This document shows, one piece after another, positions 10,065-19,118 of a stretch of DNA of 64,000 nucleotides (positions are counted from its first letter, which is position 1; each line of letters opens with the position of its first letter). The notes under the pieces are model-generated. The model had not been told where the DNA came from. It saw nothing but the letters and a program-made list of their open reading frames with translations, and did not search any database. Where the stretch lies: positions 62,001-126,000 of the forward strand of contig JAGFIS010000041.1 in the NCBI GenBank assembly GCA_024103425.1, read 5' to 3'. A program made the translations under genes and the position numbers. Source of the DNA: Chitinophagaceae bacterium (GTDB taxonomy: Bacteria; Bacteroidota; Bacteroidia; Chitinophagales; Chitinophagaceae).

Positions 10065-10538
10065 TTAAAAATGTAATGTACAATTGACCCAGGAGTCATC
10101 AAATTGTACTCCTTTGTATTTCTTATAAAAATTTATTGCGTCTTCATTCCAATCCAGGGCCTGGAAGAACAGGCCTTTCAGATTTTTTTCTTTTGCAGTA
10201 ATGATGAGTTGTTCAAACAGCAGTTTGCCGATTCCTTTACCTCTCCAGTCTTCCGTTACAATGATATCCTCGAGGTACATCATCGGTCCTTTCCAGGTGC
10301 TGTAACGGATATGGTACAACGCAAAACCCACGACCTGTTTATCAATCTCTGCAATGTAGGCCCACCAGACAGGATGAGCACCAAAACCGGCATCCGAAAA
10401 AACTTCTTCGCTTACAGTTACCTCATTCGGAGCCTTTTCATACTTTGCAAGTTCACGTATAAGGTTCATCATTGCCGGTATATCATGTTTGCCGGCTTGT
10501 CTGATAATCAGTTTTTCCGGAAAGTTTGCTGCACTCAT
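10065..10538 (-). CDS. GNAT N-acetyltransferase, diamine/SSAT-like
   Basis: A 157-residue acetyltransferase. The acetyl-CoA binding motif A reads [18 protein letters not shown] (about residues 94-111), and the N-terminal [18 protein letters not shown] together with YLEDIIV and [15 protein letters not shown] resembles the spermidine/spermine N1-acetyltransferase group. The substrate could be a polyamine or another primary amine; sequence alone does not decide. It starts 22 bases after the PLP-enzyme gene and ends 25 bases before the type I IDH start, so the three look co-transcribed. Confidence 0.85.
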   Translation of the reverse strand: MSAANFPEKLIIRQAGKHDIPAMMNLIRELAKYEKAPNEVTVSEEVFSDAGFGAHPVWWAYIAEIDKQVVGFALYHIRYSTWKGPMMYLEDIIVTEDWRGKGIGKLLFEQLIITAKEKNLKGLFFQALDWNEDAINFYKKYKGVQFDDSWVNCTLHF

Positions 10539-10560
10539 GATTAAAAAGTATTTATTATGA

Positions 10561-11787
10561 TTACGTCAGCGCCTGGTCCAGGTCCTTAATGATGTCTTCC
10601 ACGTTTTCTATTCCAACACTCATGCGGATCAGTCCGTTGGTGATTCCAAATTTCAATCTGTCCACTTCCGGTACACCGTAGTGAGTCATCGATGCAGGAT
10701 GTGAAACCAGTGTGTCGCATGTGCCGAGAGAAACAGCTCTGGTACACATTCTAAGCTTATCAATAAATTTCTTTCCTGATTCGAGTCCGCCTTTTAATTC
10801 GAAACTCATCATCGGGCCCGGGTGCCTCATTTGCTTGGATGCCACGTCGTGATCTTTGTGTGAAGACAGTCCCGGATAATTCACCCTGGTAACCATAGAG
10901 TGATTATTTAAGAATACTGCTACTCTCTCAGCATTGCTGCAATGACGTTCCATTCTTATTTCTAGTGTCTTCATTCCCTGTGTCAGCAGGAAGGCATCAA
11001 ACGGATTACTGTTGCCTCCGAGCAGGCGTTTGGTTTTCTCCATTTTAGTCTTCATCAGTTCGATATCCTTACCAACCAAAACACCTCCGATGGCGGTACC
11101 ATGCCCGTTCAGGAATTTCGTAGTTGAGTGTACAACAAAGTCCACATCGAACTGGAAAGGCTGCTGCAGGTACGGGGTGGAGAAAGTATTATCTACAGCT
11201 ACTTTGATGCCATGTGCCTTTGCCATAGCGCTGATGGCCGCAATGTCGACACACTGGATGGTAGGATTCGCCGGAGTTTCTAAGTAAATCAGCTTTACCG
11301 TCTTATCCTTGCGAATGTATTCTTCGGTAAGGTTCAGGTCTCGCATGTCGATAATAACAGCCTCTATGCCCAAAGGCTCCAGTACTTTGTAGAACAGCTC
11401 GTTCGTACCGCCGTAAAGTGAGTAATGGGTGAGCAGTTTATCTCCCGGTTTCAATGTGCCGAGTACGAGTGTAGAGATGGCTGCCATACCGCTGGAATGC
11501 AGGATCGCTTTCAGTTCAAGAGGCTTTCCGTTGTGGGTGATGTCAAAAGCTTCCAAAGCCGCTATTTTCTCTTCGGCCTCATAAAAGTTAGGGCCTCCCC
11601 AACGGCTGTAAATAAAACCGTCTTCTTCGCCTTTAAAGCGTTTCATCCCCTGGTCTGCAGTGTCAAAAACGTAGGTACTACTCGCATAAATCGGGGTCAG
11701 ATGTGCGTAACTGGAATCAGTCTTATGGCCTGCGTGAATCGCAGCACTGCTGAAACCTGAATAATCATGGGTGAAATTCTCACTCAT
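10561..11787 (-). CDS. Cys/Met metabolism PLP-dependent enzyme (cystathionine gamma-synthase/lyase family)
   Basis: The frame extends to 11823, but MSENFTHDYSGF at 11787 starts the family's usual N-terminus and lies just downstream of a -7 promoter box, so I use it (408 residues). Family features are the YSRWGGPN loop (about 60), the cofactor Asp in VAVDNTFSTPYL (about 199), the Schiff-base Lys224 in HSTTKFLNGHG, and SLGTCDTLVSHPASMTH near the end. A Gly in LYGGT replaces the Cys that typical methionine gamma-lyases carry there, so cystathionine gamma-synthase, gamma-lyase or O-acetylhomoserine-type activity is more likely. Cytosolic. Confidence 0.88.
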   Translation of the reverse strand: MSENFTHDYSGFSSAAIHAGHKTDSSYAHLTPIYASSTYVFDTADQGMKRFKGEEDGFIYSRWGGPNFYEAEEKIAALEAFDITHNGKPLELKAILHSSGMAAISTLVLGTLKPGDKLLTHYSLYGGTNELFYKVLEPLGIEAVIIDMRDLNLTEEYIRKDKTVKLIYLETPANPTIQCVDIAAISAMAKAHGIKVAVDNTFSTPYLQQPFQFDVDFVVHSTTKFLNGHGTAIGGVLVGKDIELMKTKMEKTKRLLGGNSNPFDAFLLTQGMKTLEIRMERHCSNAERVAVFLNNHSMVTRVNYPGLSSHKDHDVASKQMRHPGPMMSFELKGGLESGKKFIDKLRMCTRAVSLGTCDTLVSHPASMTHYGVPEVDRLKFGITNGLIRMSVGIENVEDIIKDLDQALT

Positions 11788-11806
11788 AAGGTCTGCAATT
11801 TTGCTG

Positions 11807-11814
11807 CAAAAGTA
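11807..11814 (-). promoter_or_regulatory. -7 box of a Bacteroidota-type promoter for the PLP-enzyme gene
   Basis: On the minus strand the sequence reads TACTTTTG, an exact TAnnTTTG match, followed by a short leader to the ATG at 11787. No good TTTG -33 element stands at the usual spacing. Its position rules out the upstream in-frame ATG at 11823 for a transcript starting here. Confidence 0.5.
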
Positions 11815-11890
11815 GTCAATCAAATTGTATTGTCTTTGTTCCTGAATTGTAGTTATATTTATTGCTCAAAATTGGTTTCAACCCATCATA

Positions 11891-12391
11891 ATGAAGAAGG
11901 TATTATTGCAATTAGCCGCCTACCGTAAATGGGCAAATAAGTTAGTAATTGAAAGGCTGCGCGAACTGCCGGAAGAGGTCATAACCAAAGATATGGGTGA
12001 CAGTTTCGGGGGAATACAGAATACTCTGTTTCACCTGCTGGAAAGTGATTATATCTGGTGGGACCGTGTCCACCTCAAAGAAATTATTACGGCTCCGTCT
12101 GCAGAATTCAAAACCGACTTCAAACAACTTTCTGCAGAGGTTCTGAGGTCGGCAGATTCCTGGGTAGGCTTTATAGAAGAAGCCAGTGAAAACAGGCTGC
12201 AACACGTTTTTGAATACCGCAACTCCAAACGCGAGGCATGTAAGCAGCCTCTTTATGAGGTTTTATTGCATCTGATGAATCATCAGACCTACCATTACGG
12301 TCAGATTATTACCATACTCAGATTGCAGGGAGTTGACAAGCTGCCGGCTACGGATTTTATCCGGTTTGTACGCTCATCTAAGAGAGGCTAA
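11891..12391 (+). CDS. DinB family protein (putative metal-dependent four-helix enzyme)
   Basis: A 166-residue DinB/YfiT-type protein. Three His that form the family's metal site are visible: His48 (NTLFHLL), His131 and His135 (NHQTYHYGQ, the HxxxH of the last helix). Members include thiol transferases that use bacillithiol or mycothiol, and many uncharacterised proteins. A bacillithiol deacetylase gene is present elsewhere in the window (45.6 kb), so a bacillithiol-linked role is possible but is only inference. It is transcribed away from the PLP-enzyme gene and ends 3 bases before the convergent Psd stop. Confidence 0.85.
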   Translation: MKKVLLQLAAYRKWANKLVIERLRELPEEVITKDMGDSFGGIQNTLFHLLESDYIWWDRVHLKEIITAPSAEFKTDFKQLSAEVLRSADSWVGFIEEASENRLQHVFEYRNSKREACKQPLYEVLLHLMNHQTYHYGQIITILRLQGVDKLPATDFIRFVRSSKRG

Positions 12392-12394
12392 TCT

Positions 12395-13102
12395 TTACCC
12401 TGCGTTTGTTTCGCTTTCAGAATATTCATCGGCGAGCACTAAGGTGTCGATCGTGGCTAAGACGGTGATACCACCTTTAACAGACTGATTCAGTCTAACG
12501 TTAACCGGCGTACCAACAGGAAGTAAAATATCTACACGGCTACCGAATTTAATGAATCCCATCTCCTTACCTTGCTCTACATGCATCCCTACTTTCAGAT
12601 AATTCACGATTCTTTTGGCCATTGCTCCCGCAATTTGCTTTACCAGAATTTCGGCTTTATCGCTTTTGATAACAACCGAATGCCGTTCGTTTTCGGTAGA
12701 TGATTTCGGATGCCATGCTACCAGGTATTTCCCTTTGTGGTATTGACTGTATTTCACTTCGCCCGACATCGGAACACGGTTCACATGAACGTTGGCCGGA
12801 CTCATAAATATCGAAACCTGCAGTCTTTTGTCTTTGAAGTATTCCTTGTCTTCGGTCTCTTCAATAACCACCACTTTTCCGTCGGCGGGGCAGATAATCT
12901 GGTGGTGTGCTATGACAAATTCACGCTTGGGCGAACGAAAGAAAGAGATGATGAAAATTAGAATCAATAACGTAACTCCGAAAATAATCCATGCGAGCAC
13001 AGGGCTATGTGCACTGAAAAAATAAAATACGATGAGATTGATAGCACCAAACACCAGTGCTGCCAAAGCAATTGACTTATAACCTTCTTTGTGGATTTGC
13101 AT
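12395..13102 (-). CDS. psd: phosphatidylserine decarboxylase proenzyme, short (PSD-A) form
   Basis: Makes phosphatidylethanolamine from phosphatidylserine at the inner membrane. I start at MQIHKEGYK (13102), 235 residues, because the other ATG (13132) lies upstream of the -7 promoter box at 13122-13129. Two membrane segments (about 11-30 and 35-53) anchor the protein. PADGKV (Asp about 74) and ANVHVNRVP (His about 106) belong to the active site. Self-cleavage would fall between Gly187 and Ser188 in KFGSRVDILLP, where Ser becomes the pyruvoyl group. No phosphatidylserine synthase gene is in the window. Confidence 0.92.
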   Translation of the reverse strand: MQIHKEGYKSIALAALVFGAINLIVFYFFSAHSPVLAWIIFGVTLLILIFIISFFRSPKREFVIAHHQIICPADGKVVVIEETEDKEYFKDKRLQVSIFMSPANVHVNRVPMSGEVKYSQYHKGKYLVAWHPKSSTENERHSVVIKSDKAEILVKQIAGAMAKRIVNYLKVGMHVEQGKEMGFIKFGSRVDILLPVGTPVNVRLNQSVKGGITVLATIDTLVLADEYSESETNAG

Positions 13103-13121
13103 TCTCGTTATTATTAATGGC

Positions 13122-13129
13122 CAAAGATA
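13122..13129 (-). promoter_or_regulatory. -7 box of a promoter for psd
   Basis: TATCTTTG on the minus strand is an exact TAnnTTTG match, 20 bases before the psd ATG at 13102. The expected -33 position carries only a T-rich run (TTTT). The site supports the shorter psd start. Confidence 0.5.
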
Positions 13130-13206
13130 CATTCACATTCTGATTGGAAAAAGTTCCTTTATCTTTATTGAGCCTATTTTTCGTAGAGACAAATTGCTTG
13201 AGTACA

Positions 13207-15231
13207 ATGAGAATAATGGTGGTTCTTTTTGGTATGCTTCTGTTATCAGGCTGTTCAGTCGACGATAACAAAACAGTAAAGCCGCTTTATTTCGAGGATA
13301 ACATTGATTCAACCGTTAATCCGGCAAATGATTTTTTCGATTATGCCAATGGCAGATGGATCAAGATGAACGCTATCCCGGATGACGAAAGTTCATGGGG
13401 AATAGGCAATCTCATTGAAGAAGAGGTGTACAACCGCATGTGGGAGATTAATGTACTATCAGCAAATTATACGGGTAGTGATCCTGTTCGAAAGAAAGTA
13501 GCTGACTTCTGGCGGACAGCGATGGATAGTGTGACAATCGAGATTCAGGGGTTGGATTATCTCAGGTTTTATCTGGACGGTATTAACCTTGTAAGAGATC
13601 TTACCTCCTTCCAGGGAGCCGTGGCAATGTTGCAAAGGATAGGTGTGCCTGTTCTTGCAAAGCCGTTTGTTGCTCAGGACGAAATGAACAGCGAGCGCCA
13701 CGCTTTGTATTTATACCAGGGTGGAATAGGGATGCCCGACAGAGAGTATTATTTCAGGTCTGACAGTGCAACGGCCAATATTCGTCAGGCCTATGTAAAA
13801 CATATCGGTAATGTCTTAATCATGCTGGGCAGAGATAAAGACTCGGCAAAAAAAGATGCACAGGCGGTTTACACATTTGAAACGAGGCTTGCCATGTACT
13901 CTAAGAAAATTGAGGATATGCGCGACCCGTACGAGAATTACAACAAAGTTTCTTTTGCAGAATTGAACGGGATGAGCCAGTCTTTCAAATGGAGCAAATT
14001 TCTGATGGATATCGGTGTACGTGGACTCGACTCTATAGTGGTGGGACAGCCGGAATTTATAAAATCACTTGAAACCAGCCTGACAGCCACCAGTATCAAA
14101 GCACTTCGGGATTACCTGACCTTTCATTTAGTATCTGCCTTTACCGAAGCACTGCCGCTTCGTTTCGGAGTAGAAGCATTTTCTTATACCAAAAATCTCA
14201 CAGGAGCTACAGAACGCAAACCGCGATGGAAGAGAGCTTATTTCCAGCAGGAGCAGGCAATGGGAGAGATGCTCGGTCAGTTGTACGTAAAGCGCTATTT
14301 TAATGAATCATCCAAGGAGAAGTATGAGGATATGGCTGAAGAGATAAGAGACGCTTTCCGGGAGCGGATTAAGAATCTCAACTGGATGACGGCAATCACA
14401 AAAGAAAAAGCGATTGCCAAACTCGATGCCATGGGGTTGAAGATCGGATATCCTGATAAGTGGAAAGATTTCAGCACTTTGGAGATCACGGGCGAGAGTT
14501 ATCTGCGGAATATTATCAATGCCAGCAGATGGCATCATCAGTATGAGTTTGATAAACTGAATAAACCCATCGATAGAAACGAATGGGAGATGACTCCACA
14601 GACCTACAATGCTTATTATCATCCTGTGATGAATGAGATGGTGTTCCCGGCGGCAGCATTTATTATTCCCGGTTACAGGGATAAAGATTTGGATGAAGCC
14701 ATGATGTACGGTTATTCAGGAGCCAGTTTTTTCGGTCATGAAATCACGCATGGCTTTGATGACCAGGGAAGGTTGTACGGTGCAGACGGGAATTTGAAAA
14801 ACTGGTGGAATCAGGATGATTCAATCGCGTTCGTACAGCAAGCAGAGAGAATTATCAAACAGTTTGATGCCTACGAACCTGTGCCCGGTTACTTCATAAA
14901 TGGCGCTGCTACGCAGGGCGAGAACATCGCCGACCTCGGAGGATTAGAGATAGCCATAGACGCTTTCAAGCAATCGAAAGCTTATAAAGAAGATAAAGTC
15001 ATTGACGGTTTTACGCCGATGCAGCGTTTCTTCCTGGGATACGCCTTGAGCTGGATGTACAAAAGCCGTCCTGAACGATTGATGAGTCAGGTGATGACGG
15101 ATGTACACTCACCTGCGAAATACAGGGTGAACGGTCCGTTGGTAAATGTGGATGAGTTTTACAAGACATTCAATGTTCAACCCGGCGACTCGATGTATTT
15201 ACCTGAGAATAAGAGGGTGAAGATTTGGTGA
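13207..15231 (+). CDS. M13 family metallopeptidase (neprilysin/PepO-like) lipoprotein
   Basis: The frame opens at 13144, but MRIMVVLFGMLLLSGCS at 13207 is a proper lipoprotein signal with the lipobox LSGC, giving 674 residues. The zinc site is GHEITHGFDDQGR (His511, Glu512, His515) and GENIADLGG (Glu572, Asp576), both complete. FDYANGRWI near the start and the C-terminal SPAKYRVNGPL are family signatures. It degrades short peptides outside the cytoplasm. It is divergent from psd and separated from it by about 100 bases of promoter region. Confidence 0.93.
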   Translation: MRIMVVLFGMLLLSGCSVDDNKTVKPLYFEDNIDSTVNPANDFFDYANGRWIKMNAIPDDESSWGIGNLIEEEVYNRMWEINVLSANYTGSDPVRKKVADFWRTAMDSVTIEIQGLDYLRFYLDGINLVRDLTSFQGAVAMLQRIGVPVLAKPFVAQDEMNSERHALYLYQGGIGMPDREYYFRSDSATANIRQAYVKHIGNVLIMLGRDKDSAKKDAQAVYTFETRLAMYSKKIEDMRDPYENYNKVSFAELNGMSQSFKWSKFLMDIGVRGLDSIVVGQPEFIKSLETSLTATSIKALRDYLTFHLVSAFTEALPLRFGVEAFSYTKNLTGATERKPRWKRAYFQQEQAMGEMLGQLYVKRYFNESSKEKYEDMAEEIRDAFRERIKNLNWMTAITKEKAIAKLDAMGLKIGYPDKWKDFSTLEITGESYLRNIINASRWHHQYEFDKLNKPIDRNEWEMTPQTYNAYYHPVMNEMVFPAAAFIIPGYRDKDLDEAMMYGYSGASFFGHEITHGFDDQGRLYGADGNLKNWWNQDDSIAFVQQAERIIKQFDAYEPVPGYFINGAATQGENIADLGGLEIAIDAFKQSKAYKEDKVIDGFTPMQRFFLGYALSWMYKSRPERLMSQVMTDVHSPAKYRVNGPLVNVDEFYKTFNVQPGDSMYLPENKRVKIW

Positions 15232-15280
15232 GGAATTGTCTGGTTGCGTTTCAAAAGTTTTAATTCAATAATAATTCTCA

Positions 15281-15742
15281 ATGGAAAAAATCAAAATAAT
15301 TCATTGTGATGATCAAGCAGTATTCAGGCGAGGAGTTTTTGAAAGTCTTCAGAAGTATGATGATATCGAGTTGATTGGTGAGGCAGTACACGGATTGGAC
15401 TTATTAAATAAACTGGAAAATTTAACTCCTGATGTCATCATTCTGAATATGATGATGCCTGTAATGAGCGGTATGGAAACATTACCGATTCTAAGAGAAA
15501 AATTTCCGCATATTAAGGTGTTTGTCCTTTCACTCGTTGACGACCCAAGTATGGTATGTATGGCCATTGAACGAGGGGCTAATGGCTATGTTTGTAAAGT
15601 CAGCGAGCTTGAAGAAGTTTACCGGGCAATTCGGGTATGCTATAAGAAATGGTTTTATATAAATGACCTGGTTTCAGATGCATTTAAGTGGAAATTGGAA
15701 AAAGACGAAAAGAAAAAACTGATAGACCCGGGATTAAATTAG
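15281..15742 (+). CDS. receiver-domain protein lacking the phospho-acceptor Asp (pseudo-receiver)
   Basis: A 153-residue protein of the NarL/FixJ receiver type. Asp10-Asp11, Ser84 and Lys106 are present, but the phosphorylation residue is Asn56 (DVIILNMMMP, where the family has Asp). The usual C-terminal LuxR helix-turn-helix is also absent: the protein stops after a short charged tail (KLEKDEKKK), and the 78 bases before the next gene do not encode one. It therefore cannot be a normal phospho-activated transcription factor. A phosphorylation-independent protein-binding role, or decay of a full-length regulator, are the two readings. No kinase gene is adjacent. Confidence 0.8.
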   Translation: MEKIKIIHCDDQAVFRRGVFESLQKYDDIELIGEAVHGLDLLNKLENLTPDVIILNMMMPVMSGMETLPILREKFPHIKVFVLSLVDDPSMVCMAIERGANGYVCKVSELEEVYRAIRVCYKKWFYINDLVSDAFKWKLEKDEKKKLIDPGLN

Positions 15743-15820
15743 AGATGCAACTGCTCTATTTCTGTTAATGAGTAATTTACCGGAGTTCTGAAGCGTTTAT
15801 AAACCCTAACCCCTAATCAA

Positions 15821-16360
15821 TTGAAAACTATTTCAAACTTTCTGATTGTATTATTGCTGTCTGCCTCAGCCGAACTTTTATCGTGTAGCTCTCCAAAAGG
15901 ATTGAAGGAGTCATCAAAGCACCCGACAACTCCGGCTCAACGCGAAGCGATAGGTAAAATATTGCTTGCGAGCCCGGACGGGAGTGATTTGCGTTTGAAT
16001 TCGTTAAGAGGAAAGGTGGTGTTCATCAATTTCTGGGCTACATGGTGCCTGCCATGCAAAGTAGAGATGCCATATATCGATAAACTGATGAAATCGTTTG
16101 TAGGTGATTCACGTATAGTCTTCCTGACTGTGGATGTAGAAAATGATTTTCCGTCATCCGTTGCCTATATGAAGAAGAAGAATTTTGGATTACCTGTATA
16201 TGCTATCAAGAGCGGCCTGCCACAGGGCTTTCTGCCCAATGCGATTCCCGTTACTGTCATCCTTAAGAAAAACGGAGATATTGCTACCATGGAGGTAGGA
16301 GCTGTTAATTACTCAAAACCGGTTGTGAAAAAGGCTTTGGAACAACTGATTAAGGAATAA
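15821..16360 (+). CDS. TlpA-like thioredoxin-fold lipoprotein
   Basis: The start is TTG at 15821: the frame has a stop at 15800-15802 and no ATG before the signal peptide. A lipoprotein signal ends in LLSC (Cys22). The thioredoxin fold carries WATWCLPCK with the redox pair Cys76 and Cys79, and the cis-Pro loop lies in NAIPVTVIL. Proteins of this kind reduce or isomerise disulfides in the periplasm, often for cytochrome c assembly or antioxidant defence. It is 179 residues and converges on the FadL-like gene 22 bases downstream. Confidence 0.88.
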   Translation: MKTISNFLIVLLLSASAELLSCSSPKGLKESSKHPTTPAQREAIGKILLASPDGSDLRLNSLRGKVVFINFWATWCLPCKVEMPYIDKLMKSFVGDSRIVFLTVDVENDFPSSVAYMKKKNFGLPVYAIKSGLPQGFLPNAIPVTVILKKNGDIATMEVGAVNYSKPVVKKALEQLIKE

Positions 16361-16382
16361 TCCGGGAATTCTAAAAGTCTTC

Positions 16383-17915
16383 TTAGAAGTACTTAAATCC
16401 AAAAGTAACCCCTATGTATTGCCCCATGTTATTCAGTAACGCAGCATGATTAGGCATGTCTTGCAATATGTAAGGATAGGTGACGTCTTTCTGTATGGCG
16501 TGTGAATAAGATACATCGATGAAAAAACCCTTGTTGCGGTATCCGAAACCTCCCGAAAGCCTGAGTGTGTGAGCATCTTCATACGAGTATGGGTTCCCGT
16601 AATAGGCGCCTCCGATACGAACCATCCAGGTATTGAATTTAAATTCTGATCCTAACCGTAAATTCACATTGCTGCCGTATTCATCCTTAATTAATTCTTT
16701 TAGCTCTTTAAAGTAGTCTTTGTATGCCTGGCTGTTTTGTGCATCGTGGAATCCGGCCTGTCCATAATTTACATATTCAACATCAGCAGTAACAAAGCCT
16801 TTTTGCTGACTCATATCCGGGCCGATTCCGAAGAAATAAGTAGCTCCCAGCATAGCCCTCATCGGGTTGGAAAAATTGTATTTGCTGCGCAGCATATAAC
16901 CATCGTTCAGATCACGGGAGCTCTGTTTCAGTTCTCCCGGGCCTGCGTATCCCTCGAGGTCAGTGGTGATGGTCATGTTGTAGTCATCGGTGAACTGAAA
17001 GAAAGTCGGAGTATGGAAGGCAAGGCCGAAACGCAACTTATCCATCGGTTGATAGATAATACCAAGCTTTGCGTTGATACCCGTCCCCTTTGTTTCCAAA
17101 GTCTCCTGTGCTGTGAAGTAATTGAAATTGCTGATGCGGTTGCCTTCGTCAGTTTCTTTGTACTTCGCATCTCTGCGATAGTGGAGTATTGGTACTCCGA
17201 TAGATCCTCCCAGGAATAGTTTTTCTGAAATATTGATTCCCACGCCGACAGAAGCTTCTGTAATTCCACCAGAAGTTTCCACTGACATGGCTTGATCTAA
17301 TCCGAATGCAGGATTTGCTAAACTCTGATAGCCAATCAGATTGCCTTCATTATCTAATAGTGTATCAATCAAAAATGTATTGAATGCCATACTGGTGCCG
17401 AACGGATAGTCTTGCGCAGCAGAGTTGGGATCCATAACATGGTTGTTGATAAGCTCTTCCAGAAATTTTTCGGAGTACGAGGTGAATTTATTGGTGCCAC
17501 TGTAGTTAACCGCATTATTAAAATCGGCTAACCGGTTAAAGCCAATACCAACAGTAAGGCTTTTTATTTTTCCACGGTTGCGCGGATCTGAAAGCAAGAT
17601 ACCTGATGTGCCCAGCCCGAGCTTCGAACTTTGAGCTGTTGCAGTATTTGCAAAGTATCTGCCCTCATTGCTGTTAAATCTATAAAATGGTGTCAGAATG
17701 ATATCACCTGTTTTAAAATGTCCCAGTCCGGCAGGATTCAGAAAAAGGCTTGAAAACTCACCGCCGAGAGATACACCTGCACCTCCAAGTGCCTGATTCC
17801 TTGCCGTACCTCCCTGGCCGGTCATATAAGAGTAGCGCAAAGCATCTGTCAGGTCCTGCGCACCTGCCTGGTGTAGTAACAATATAACAATGAATGATAC
17901 AAGAATTCTTTTCAT
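16383..17915 (-). CDS. OmpP1/FadL-like outer-membrane beta-barrel protein
   Basis: A 510-residue protein with a signal peptide (MKRILVSFIVILLLHQAGAQ). The mature N-terminus (GGTARNQALGGAGVSLGGEF, then LFLNPAGLGH) is the alternating Gly/Asn-Pro pattern of the FadL/TodX family, where it forms the plug. Alternating aromatic beta-strands run to the C-terminal Phe (GFKYF), as expected for an outer-membrane barrel. The likely role is uptake of hydrophobic compounds across the outer membrane; the substrate is not evident. Confidence 0.82.
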   Translation of the reverse strand: MKRILVSFIVILLLHQAGAQDLTDALRYSYMTGQGGTARNQALGGAGVSLGGEFSSLFLNPAGLGHFKTGDIILTPFYRFNSNEGRYFANTATAQSSKLGLGTSGILLSDPRNRGKIKSLTVGIGFNRLADFNNAVNYSGTNKFTSYSEKFLEELINNHVMDPNSAAQDYPFGTSMAFNTFLIDTLLDNEGNLIGYQSLANPAFGLDQAMSVETSGGITEASVGVGINISEKLFLGGSIGVPILHYRRDAKYKETDEGNRISNFNYFTAQETLETKGTGINAKLGIIYQPMDKLRFGLAFHTPTFFQFTDDYNMTITTDLEGYAGPGELKQSSRDLNDGYMLRSKYNFSNPMRAMLGATYFFGIGPDMSQQKGFVTADVEYVNYGQAGFHDAQNSQAYKDYFKELKELIKDEYGSNVNLRLGSEFKFNTWMVRIGGAYYGNPYSYEDAHTLRLSGGFGYRNKGFFIDVSYSHAIQKDVTYPYILQDMPNHAALLNNMGQYIGVTFGFKYF

Positions 17916-17998
17916 AAAGTGTAGAGTTAAAGCTTTCTCACTACAAAGTGATCTTTGCGTGTGAAAAACTCAATTAATACCGTATCCGTAAATACCCA

Positions 17999-18937
17999 TT
18001 AAAACTTTCTGATCGGAGTAGAACCGTTGCTTGACCTTGTGTTAGACGATGACGGAGGTGTTGTTGTCGTCCTTTCAAAAGTCCTTGTATTCCTTTCTAC
18101 TCTGCTGTTTGATGATCTGTTATTGAAGATAGGGGGGCTCTGTCTCTGGTCAAGTCTGCCACCCGACATTTCCCTGCTTCCTGATGAGGGAGAGAATAGC
18201 TTACGAAGAACGTTATTATTCCTTCTGTCAACAGAAGCGTTATTAACAGAACCTCTGACACGCGTGTTGCCGGTTGTAGGTGTTACCATAGTGCGGATGG
18301 GAGCAATAGTAGCACCGGTATTATCTGTTCTCCCCGCATTTGAATTCCCAGGATTAACTCTTATCAGGTTACCGCTTGTTCTCGGTCCGTTATCTCTGAG
18401 CCTTCCGATCCCGATACCGGAGTTATAGCTTGGGTAGTAATGACCATAAATCGGAGTATAGTATCCGGGATAGCCATAGATGCTATGACCGAAGGATCCG
18501 TAAGTATAACCGGAATACCCGAAACTTCCAAAAGGATCGAACGGATTATAGTAACTTCCGAACATCGGCGTATAGAAGTATGAAAACGGACTGTAAAAAT
18601 GCGGTCTGAACGGCGAATAAAACGAAGAATATAAGGGCGAATAGAAAGGATTGCCAAAACCGTAAAATGGCGAACCGAAGTTAAGACCAAGCGAGAAAGA
18701 CGATCTGTATAACGGATTCCTTATCCCTCGCCTGATTTCCATGTCTTCCAGAAAATCGTTTCTGTAGCTGTAACGATCTTCATCGCTCGGCGATGAAAAT
18801 GTAACATAACCGTCGTCATCATCCGAAATTCCTGGAGAATAATATACGTCATCGGGTGTCTGCATAGTCCTGTAGGCTGCACTACACCCAACAAGCATGA
18901 ACGAGGCCATAATCAAAAGTGCGTATATCGGCTTCAT
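17999..18937 (-). CDS. low-complexity lipoprotein, aromatic/Pro/Gly-rich then Asn/Arg/Ser-rich
   Basis: I do not recognise the family. The 312-residue product starts with a lipoprotein signal ending LVGC. Residues about 75-165 are a compositionally odd stretch built of FYSPF, YSPLYSSF, GYPGY and similar short blocks rich in Tyr, Phe, Ser, Pro and Gly. The last 130 residues are rich in Asn, Arg, Ser and Thr and look disordered. Such aromatic low-complexity lipoproteins recur in Bacteroidota as surface or matrix proteins of unknown role. It is separate from its neighbours, with its own upstream region of about 180 bases. Confidence 0.65.
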   Translation of the reverse strand: MKPIYALLIMASFMLVGCSAAYRTMQTPDDVYYSPGISDDDDGYVTFSSPSDEDRYSYRNDFLEDMEIRRGIRNPLYRSSFSLGLNFGSPFYGFGNPFYSPLYSSFYSPFRPHFYSPFSYFYTPMFGSYYNPFDPFGSFGYSGYTYGSFGHSIYGYPGYYTPIYGHYYPSYNSGIGIGRLRDNGPRTSGNLIRVNPGNSNAGRTDNTGATIAPIRTMVTPTTGNTRVRGSVNNASVDRRNNNVLRKLFSPSSGSREMSGGRLDQRQSPPIFNNRSSNSRVERNTRTFERTTTTPPSSSNTRSSNGSTPIRKF

Positions 18938-19118
18938 GGTTTTACGGTTTTATGGTTAATAAATTTCGAAATTATATTTTTGCGCCACTGTAAATTTAAA
19001 ACTTAATTTTCGCAATACCTTTTATCTCGGGCTTTTATGGTGTTAAAGTAGTTCTAACAATTTGAGTCTCAGATAGAACTGTTTTTAACTGACCCACTGC
19101 CCGCAAAAGTAGAATTAT

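Noticed and set aside
10104..10544. 146-codon plus-strand ORF opposite the GNAT gene
   Set aside because: It is entirely antisense to a well-supported acetyltransferase and has no recognisable domain.
19104..19111. TACTTTTG on the minus strand near the proS start, considered as a promoter for the low-complexity lipoprotein
   Set aside because: The -7 match is exact, but no -33 element is at usual spacing and the leader would be about 160 bases; not strong enough to call.
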